From positions 1-35,210 of IMG/VR virus record IMGVR_UViG_3300022200_000171: DNA of 35,210 nucleotides; one strand, given 5' to 3'. Numbering within the stretch: position 1 is the first letter of the stretch; the number at the start of each line of letters is the position of its first letter. The notes below the pieces were generated by a model that did no database searches, had not been told where the DNA came from, and was given only the letters and a program-made list of their open reading frames with translations. The position numbers and the translations under genes were made by a program. This document shows positions 30,983 through 35,210 of this stretch, piece by piece. Source of the DNA: a virus.

Positions 30983-32011
30983 TCAGTGTGTTTCATTCCA
31001 GTTGGTACCGATGTCGGTGGAGCCAGCTAGAGGACACATTATACGCAGTTTGATTCCAGTGTCAACAATTGATTGACGTTGTATTGCACCTAGTTTTTTT
31101 GCTGTTTCTTTATCTCCTTCTACTTCTGTTTGCCATTCATCATGGGGCCAAGTCACCAGCTTGAACTTGATTCCCTTTGCCTTAGCTGTCCAGTCAAGGG
31201 CAGCATGTTTCATTACAGTTGCTTCACCATTCTGTAACATACCAGCCAGTGTCTTGTGTTCTGAGGGTACTGGTACCCGACGACCATCAAGACCAGTGAA
31301 CCAGCCAGCCTTGGCTACTGACGGGATAACCCTTTTTTTCAGGTCAGCAAGGCCAGGGATAGACTGCATGAAGTTCTCTACTGCCTGTGCTGCTTCTGTT
31401 GAATTGACCTTGAGTATCTCACCTACCTTGGCATTACCAGCACCAAGAAGGAAGGCATAGATAAAAGTCTTAGCCATGTCTCGGGTAACATGGGACATAC
31501 CCAGTGCTCGACGGTTGACGTTGTGGATGTCGGTTTCGTCTTCCTTCTTGCCGGATACGATAGCATGTACATATTCCTCAGACTTCATCAGATGGGCAAG
31601 GATACGAAGTTGAATACCCTCGGCGTCAGTACCGACTAGCCAGTGGCCATCAGGTACACACCACAGTGCTCTCATCCTGCCATCATAGTTAGCCTTGACA
31701 GCCTCTACAGCAGTCTTGGATTCACCATGGAAAGAAGCAGGGATGTTGGCTTGGTTGGGGCTGCTGTGTGCCATACGTCCAGTCCATGCACCTATATGTG
31801 TGAACCTTCCGTGAATACGGTGGTCGTCACCGCAGTGTCCTAACCATTCGACAAGAGAAGAACGTCTACCTTCCAGTGTCATCCACTCAGCTATGTTGTG
31901 AGCACCAGCAGGGGCTGTGTCAGGAACTGTGGAAAGGTTAACCTCATTACATTTCCAGCCGTACCTTTGGTAGTGCATACCCTTTTTAGTACCGTTGCTT
32001 TTCTCGTTCAT
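30983..32011 (-). CDS. Family A DNA polymerase, polymerase-domain ORF (split gene, C-terminal part)
   Basis: The 342-aa ORF carries all three polymerase motifs: motif A GTDAEGIQLR (D129), motif B RDMAKTFIYAFLLGAG (R177, K181, Y185) and motif C WPHDEWQ (H290, D291, E292), plus TGRMAHSSPNQANIP. Y185 matches T7 Y526 (E. coli 762 position); L189 stands where T7 has Y530 (E. coli Y766). The upstream ORF supplies the exonuclease and thumb start; the two overlap by 26 bases in different frames. ATG 32011 has AAAGGA about 10 bases upstream, so separate translation is feasible. Summed length (about 630 aa) is near T7 gp5 (704 aa). It may be a true two-subunit enzyme or one gene broken by a one-base insertion. 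Confidence 0.9.
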   Translation of the reverse strand: MNEKSNGTKKGMHYQRYGWKCNEVNLSTVPDTAPAGAHNIAEWMTLEGRRSSLVEWLGHCGDDHRIHGRFTHIGAWTGRMAHSSPNQANIPASFHGESKTAVEAVKANYDGRMRALWCVPDGHWLVGTDAEGIQLRILAHLMKSEEYVHAIVSGKKEDETDIHNVNRRALGMSHVTRDMAKTFIYAFLLGAGNAKVGEILKVNSTEAAQAVENFMQSIPGLADLKKRVIPSVAKAGWFTGLDGRRVPVPSEHKTLAGMLQNGEATVMKHAALDWTAKAKGIKFKLVTWPHDEWQTEVEGDKETAKKLGAIQRQSIVDTGIKLRIMCPLAGSTDIGTNWNETH

Positions 32012-32858
32012 AGTCCAAGTATCCTTTGGTCTTGTCTGTTGGTTGCCAGCCTGCCTCCCACAACCTGTCTATACGTTGCTGTGGTGAGCCGGGATTGAAG
32101 GGTACATAGTCAAAGCACAGAAGCATACCGTCCTTCACAGTGTGGATCATATACTTCTCTTTGGCCTTGGTGACAGAGGCAAATTCTTTGCCGTCCTTGG
32201 TAGTCCGGTAGGTAACAGAGTGAACAGGCTCCAGCTTTGGAGGGAAGTCCTTCTGGAATCCAGTCTCCAGTATATTCTTCCGTTCAGTAATCTCGGCAAG
32301 GATAGTCTCTGCCTCTGTCTTGTTGAAGTAGAAGCCGTTGTCTGTCATCTCTTCACACAGCCATTGAATGTCATGTTCTACCTGTAAGGCGGTGGCCTGT
32401 GTCTTGTCGTTGATGAACGGTAATAGCTTGGTGTACAGCCTATGTGTCACCCTTACATCCTGCTTACAATAGTCGATCATCTCTTGGGACAAGGTGTCAA
32501 ACTTCTTGAAGTAGGTCTTAGGGAACCCGAGTCTTTGGCCCCAAGCTGCAAGGCTATGGCCGTCTTCAATGCCGTAGTCCTTGAGCCTGGATACAACCAA
32601 AGTGTCTGTTATTCTATCGTTTCTAACAGACCATCCACAAAGCTTTCGTAAGACTGGTACATCGAAACCGATTCCGTTATGAAGAACATAACGATGACTG
32701 TCAGTACAAGTTTTATTGAAGCGTTCCTTTTCTTCTGGGATAGAGGTTGGGTTAAGGTAAGTCTGTTCCTCTCCTGTCTCTATATCCAGTGTACATATAC
32801 ACCAGATGTTAGATGGGGTGAGGGATTCAGTTTCGATGTCAAGTATGATGGTACTCAT
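31986..32858 (-). CDS. Family A DNA polymerase, 3'-5' exonuclease ORF (split gene, N-terminal part)
   Basis: The 290-aa ORF holds the proofreading domain: Exo I LDIETES (D7, E9), Exo II NGIGFD (N61, D66) and Exo III YCKQD (Y130, D134). Residues 150-290 correspond to the start of the polymerase domain (LQVEHDIQWLCEEMTDNGFY, NPGSPQQRIDRLWEAGWQPT) and end KGYLDYEREKQRY. In an unsplit T7-like polymerase the chain would run on at this point; here the continuation is in the +1 frame (EKSNGTKKGMHYQRYGWK). The start ATG overlaps the primase stop (ATGA). With the downstream ORF it would form the replicative polymerase. Confidence 0.9.
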   Translation of the reverse strand: MSTIILDIETESLTPSNIWCICTLDIETGEEQTYLNPTSIPEEKERFNKTCTDSHRYVLHNGIGFDVPVLRKLCGWSVRNDRITDTLVVSRLKDYGIEDGHSLAAWGQRLGFPKTYFKKFDTLSQEMIDYCKQDVRVTHRLYTKLLPFINDKTQATALQVEHDIQWLCEEMTDNGFYFNKTEAETILAEITERKNILETGFQKDFPPKLEPVHSVTYRTTKDGKEFASVTKAKEKYMIHTVKDGMLLCFDYVPFNPGSPQQRIDRLWEAGWQPTDKTKGYLDYEREKQRY

Positions 32859-34486
32859 AGTTCCTCTGGGTCATCAAGTGATGTAGGTTCCAAGGTGAAC
32901 TTATCAAAGTCAAAGTACAGGGAACCTGCATAGCCAGAGCCACCACCAGTTCTGTTCTTCCTGCCTACATAAACGAAGGTAGTGTTAGCCAGTGTCTCAT
33001 CAGAAGCATCAGGGTTACGTTTAAGAACGATCTCGAATGCAGCACCTTGGATGATGGATGCACAGTACTTGGCTTCACCTTCCTTGTTTGAGTGTGCAAT
33101 CACTACTATACCTACGTTCAGTTCTACAGCCAATCGTTTAAGCTGCGTCGTAAGTTCAGTCAAGAGACTTTCTTTCTCACTGGTGCTACGAGCCGACACA
33201 AAATCTTGGATAGGTTCAAGGAAGATGTAGTCTACACTCATAGCTACGGCAAGGAACCGTACTTGGTCTACAATGTCTTCGACAGAAGAACCAACTCGGA
33301 TAAGAAACTGGTACACATTTTCTTTGGACACCAGCTTCTTGACAAACTCGGTATACTTCTCTTGGTACTGTAGCTCTTCCACCTTGTCCTTGCGGGTGAG
33401 GTTCTTGCCCTCATGGTAGGAGAACAGACCAAGGATACCTCGGAGTTGTGACTCCTCACCATGACAGAAGGCAATCGAATAGTCTGTGTGGGTAATGGCC
33501 TGATGCTCAAGGAAACGGAAGAACTCTGTCTTACCAATGCCAGTCTCAGCAAGGACAACAGTGAAGGCTCCTTTGTGGATGCCCATGATCTTGTCGTCAA
33601 GGCCTGGAACATTGGTCTTGAAGTACTCATAGTTGGGTGAGTCGTTGAACAGAGATATGAAGTCTGCTTCTGTACACAGGATGTTATCCGGCTTCACCAG
33701 TTGAGCAGACCACCAGCTATTCCTGTATTCTGCTTCAGCACCAGCAGTCAGGAACTCATTGGCGTCCTTGTACTTGGTGTGTGGTACTTTGTACACTCTG
33801 CTTGGAAAGATACCCGCCAGCTTCTCAGCAATGTGGTCTGACTTACCGTCACTGTCAAACGAACAGTATATCTTTTCAAAGGATGAGAGGTAGTCTCTGC
33901 ACTTCTCAATAAGCTTCTTGCTAGGTGTAGCAGACGGCAAAGAAACAACAGGGTACTTGCTGCCTAGCATCTGGAAGGCAGACATAGCATCAAGCTCACC
34001 CTCGCAGATAGTGATAGCCTTGGCTGAACCAGAGTTGAACTTGTCCATACCAAACAGTTCGTCAGAACCAAAGCCAAGGGAAGTAGTGAAAGACTTGGGT
34101 AGCACCCTAGTCTTGGTGCCATGAGGGTACGGATATTCCTGTTTCACTTCTTCGTTGTTGATGAGGTTGACATAAGTCTTGACCCCGTACTTCTCCATCG
34201 TTTCTTTCTTGATACCCCTGTGCTCTCTGTGGATAGGGGTAAGCATAGGCTGAACAACAGCCCTGGGTTTTTCCATTGTCATATTCCTGTCTGGGGTTGT
34301 GATGTAGCTGTCATACTCCTGCTTCAGAGAGGAGTCAACAGAAGATTGTCTTGAGTGGAATGGGTAGTCTTTTCCACAGGAGTAGCAGTGGCCCTTGTCT
34401 TGAGAATGATACCAAGAGAAGGCATCACTACTACCACAGTCAATAAACGGACAAGGTAACTTGTCTGTTCTTTCTTTAGTATTCAT
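32855..34486 (-). CDS. Primase-helicase, T7 gp4-like
   Basis: The 543-aa protein combines RNA primer synthesis and 5'-3' DNA unwinding. A zinc finger (C12, C17, C34, C37) reads the primer template; the TOPRIM core has ICEGELDA (E162) and SFDSDGKSD (D211, D213). The RecA-like helicase has Walker A AETGIGKT (313-320), Walker B YIFLEPIQ with E424 where T7 has D424, a VVIAHSNKEG motif (H465) and GRKNRTGG (R509, R512). Length is close to T7 gp4 (566 aa). It is the first gene behind a consensus promoter and is coupled by ATGA overlap to the polymerase exonuclease ORF, forming the replisome operon. Confidence 0.93.
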   Translation of the reverse strand: MNTKERTDKLPCPFIDCGSSDAFSWYHSQDKGHCYSCGKDYPFHSRQSSVDSSLKQEYDSYITTPDRNMTMEKPRAVVQPMLTPIHREHRGIKKETMEKYGVKTYVNLINNEEVKQEYPYPHGTKTRVLPKSFTTSLGFGSDELFGMDKFNSGSAKAITICEGELDAMSAFQMLGSKYPVVSLPSATPSKKLIEKCRDYLSSFEKIYCSFDSDGKSDHIAEKLAGIFPSRVYKVPHTKYKDANEFLTAGAEAEYRNSWWSAQLVKPDNILCTEADFISLFNDSPNYEYFKTNVPGLDDKIMGIHKGAFTVVLAETGIGKTEFFRFLEHQAITHTDYSIAFCHGEESQLRGILGLFSYHEGKNLTRKDKVEELQYQEKYTEFVKKLVSKENVYQFLIRVGSSVEDIVDQVRFLAVAMSVDYIFLEPIQDFVSARSTSEKESLLTELTTQLKRLAVELNVGIVVIAHSNKEGEAKYCASIIQGAAFEIVLKRNPDASDETLANTTFVYVGRKNRTGGGSGYAGSLYFDFDKFTLEPTSLDDPEEL

Positions 34487-34514
34487 AGTTATATCCCTCA
34501 GGGGTGTTGATGAG

Positions 34515-34542
34515 AGTATACAGCAGTTTTTTCAGTTGTCAA
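34515..34542 (-). promoter_or_regulatory. Consensus sigma70-type promoter for the replication operon
   Basis: On the minus strand TTGACA (34542-34537) and TATACT (34520-34515) are separated by 16 bases, 29 bases before the primase ATG at 34486. The 65-base gap between genes is otherwise empty. A near-perfect inverted repeat AAGTACTA / TAGTTCTT lies just upstream of the -35 box. Its design matches the promoter at 9568, so both probably use host RNA polymerase. Confidence 0.85.
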
Positions 34543-34551
34543 GAACTATTT

Positions 34552-34746
34552 TTAGTACTTGGACACTCCTCTGAAACCACCGGCATATTGTATCTCCTCG
34601 TACTCATAGCCGTCATAGTATTGCTGAACTTCGTGGTTGGTCATGTTATCCACACATACTTCTTCACCGTCCTTCAGATAGTATGGCCGTGGGTTACGAC
34701 CCTTGCGGGCATCTTCCATACCGCATATCCTTGGGTTCCTATTCAT
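34552..34746 (-). CDS. Small acidic/tyrosine-rich protein of unknown function
   Basis: The 64-aa product begins MNRNPRICGMEDARKGRNPR and ends with a Tyr/Glu-rich stretch (EVQQYYDGYEYEEIQYAGGF). GGGG lies upstream of ATG 34746; an in-frame ATG nine codons later is an alternative. It is in the early region, upstream of the replication promoter. No motif or membrane span is recognised. Confidence 0.6.
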   Translation of the reverse strand: MNRNPRICGMEDARKGRNPRPYYLKDGEEVCVDNMTNHEVQQYYDGYEYEEIQYAGGFRGVSKY

Positions 34747-34751
34747 TTGCT

Positions 34752-34967
34752 TTACCCCCGTTGACAGGTATGTTTGACATCGCCCCTGACATGGCCCCCG
34801 ACATAGCCCTTGACATCGCCCCAGACATCGCCCCAGACATCGCCCAAGACACTGCCCTCGACATCACCCCAGACATTGCCCTTGAAATCCTTGACAGACA
34901 TACCGTTCTCAGTAAAGACGATGACCTCTTCAAGGTACTTGATCTGTTCCTCAGTAAATTTAGTCAT
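34752..34967 (-). CDS. G-x-V-x tetrad-repeat protein
   Basis: ATG 34967 is chosen: AAGGAG lies about 8 bases upstream and the ATG overlaps the previous stop (ATGA). The 71-aa product has a short acidic helix (residues 1-22, TEEQIKYLEEVIVF), a GMSVKDF hinge and then nine consecutive four-residue units from residue 30: GNVW GDVE GSVL GDVW GDVW, then GDVK GYVG GHVR GDVK. A regular G-[DNSYH]-V-x period suggests a narrow beta-solenoid or stacked-turn structure. A second gene at the window edge ends with the same repeat. Similar repeats occur in other phage early proteins, but no function is known to me. Confidence 0.65.
   Translation of the reverse strand: MTKFTEEQIKYLEEVIVFTENGMSVKDFKGNVWGDVEGSVLGDVWGDVWGDVKGYVGGHVRGDVKHTCQRG
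34773..34880 (-). repeat. 12-bp tandem repeat encoding G-x-V-x
   Basis: Nine in-frame 12-base units with consensus GGCGATGTCTGG on the minus strand encode the tetrads; several units are identical. Because 12 is a multiple of three and the unit lacks stops on either strand, the opposite strand is open too. A further run of the same unit is at 35164-35210. Confidence 0.88.
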
Positions 34968-35149
34968 TTGCTTTCTCCTTGATCTTGTTGCACTGCCTGC
35001 CAAGCATGTACAAGTTTGCTCATCCCATTCCCATCTACCTGAACCCTACACCTACCATCGTTTATGTAGGTTGTACCATCTTCGTAGATGTCTACCTTTA
35101 TTTTCTCGGCAACGAAAGACATTGCCATATTGTTGAATGATGGTGACAT
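34964..35149 (-). CDS. Small early protein of unknown function between two tetrad-repeat genes
   Basis: The 61-aa product (ATG 35149, AAGGA upstream) contains AEKIKVDIYEDGTTYINDGR and CRVQVDGNGMSKLVHAWQAV, a strand-strand-helix layout, and ends QQDQGESK. It is coupled by ATGA overlap to the tetrad-repeat gene. No recognised family. Confidence 0.6.
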   Translation of the reverse strand: MSPSFNNMAMSFVAEKIKVDIYEDGTTYINDGRCRVQVDGNGMSKLVHAWQAVQQDQGESK

Positions 35150-35154
35150 GATGT

Positions 35155-35210
35155 TTAATCCTTCATTTCGCCCTCGACATTGCCCCAGACATTGCCCCAG
35201 ACATTGCCCC
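35155..35210 (-). CDS. 3' end of a second G-x-V-x tetrad-repeat protein (truncated by the window edge)
   Basis: The minus-strand frame entering from the right edge reads GNVW GNVW GNVE GEMKD and stops at TAA (35157-35155). It shares the tetrad repeat of the protein at 34752-34967, indicating a duplicated gene pair. AAGGA at its end serves as ribosome-binding site for the next gene. Confidence 0.6.
   Translation of the reverse strand, partial: GNVWGNVWGNVEGEMKD

Noticed and set aside
34683-34982. Plus-strand ORF rich in A-P-D-I repeats
   Set aside because: It is the antisense of the 12-bp tetrad repeat. The minus strand has ribosome-binding sites and ATGA couplings on both sides.
1-35210. 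Prophage or integrative element
   Set aside because: No integrase, repressor, att-like direct repeats or host genes are visible; the content is that of a lytic phage.

Overview
This window is most of a lytic, T7-like (podovirus-type) phage genome. It holds rightward virion and packaging genes at about 1-24,550 and leftward replication and nucleotide-metabolism genes from 35,210 down to 24,563. The two arms converge on one hairpin terminator at about 24,525-24,564. No host chromosomal gene, integrase, repressor, tRNA, insertion sequence or CRISPR array is visible. The gene set is a monomeric B12-dependent (class II) ribonucleotide reductase, ThyX, a MazG-type pyrophosphohydrolase, a T7 gp4-like primase-helicase, a family A DNA polymerase and no phage RNA polymerase in the window. 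This set resembles the marine roseophage SIO1 / 'cobavirus' (Zobellviridae-like) group, so a marine alphaproteobacterial (Rhodobacteraceae-type) host is the best guess. The assignment rests on gene content and was not tested by a search.

Rightward arm: 1-3,092 is the host-recognition region. It holds the end of one structural gene, a fibre-like protein built from thirteen 20-residue repeats, two further appendage proteins (the second clearly more GC-rich than its surroundings) and a tail-fibre-assembly-like protein. Next come a small membrane protein (holin candidate), a Cys-containing small protein, the large terminase, portal, two small proteins, scaffold, major capsid and a decoration-type protein. 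A strong terminator followed at once by a consensus sigma70-type promoter (9,535-9,595) separates these from the tail and ejection genes: a head-fibre-like protein, gp11-like adaptor, gp12-like nozzle, gp13/gp14-like small internal proteins, a 1,467-aa ejection protein and a 678-aa internal protein. Two muralytic enzymes, each with a peptidoglycan-binding domain, follow, then a probable one-piece spanin and two small basic proteins.

Leftward arm (read from right to left): small early proteins, including two with G-x-V-x tetrad repeats, a consensus promoter at 34,515-34,542, primase-helicase, DNA polymerase split into two ORFs (exonuclease, then polymerase), a gp2.5-like ssDNA-binding protein, ThyX, a small membrane protein, an interrupted small ORF, a DUF3310-like protein, a Cas4/RecB-like Fe-S nuclease, a PD-(D/E)XK resolvase-like nuclease, MazG, class II RNR and several micro-proteins. 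Most neighbours are joined by ATGA, TAATG or TGATG overlaps, so translational coupling is the rule.

Three loci have reading frames that do not run where one would expect: DNA polymerase at about 31,990-32,011, the amidase C-terminus at 23,668-23,788 and a small ORF at 29,327-29,521. Each is either a real split or recoding event or a one-base sequence error; raw reads and relatives would decide.
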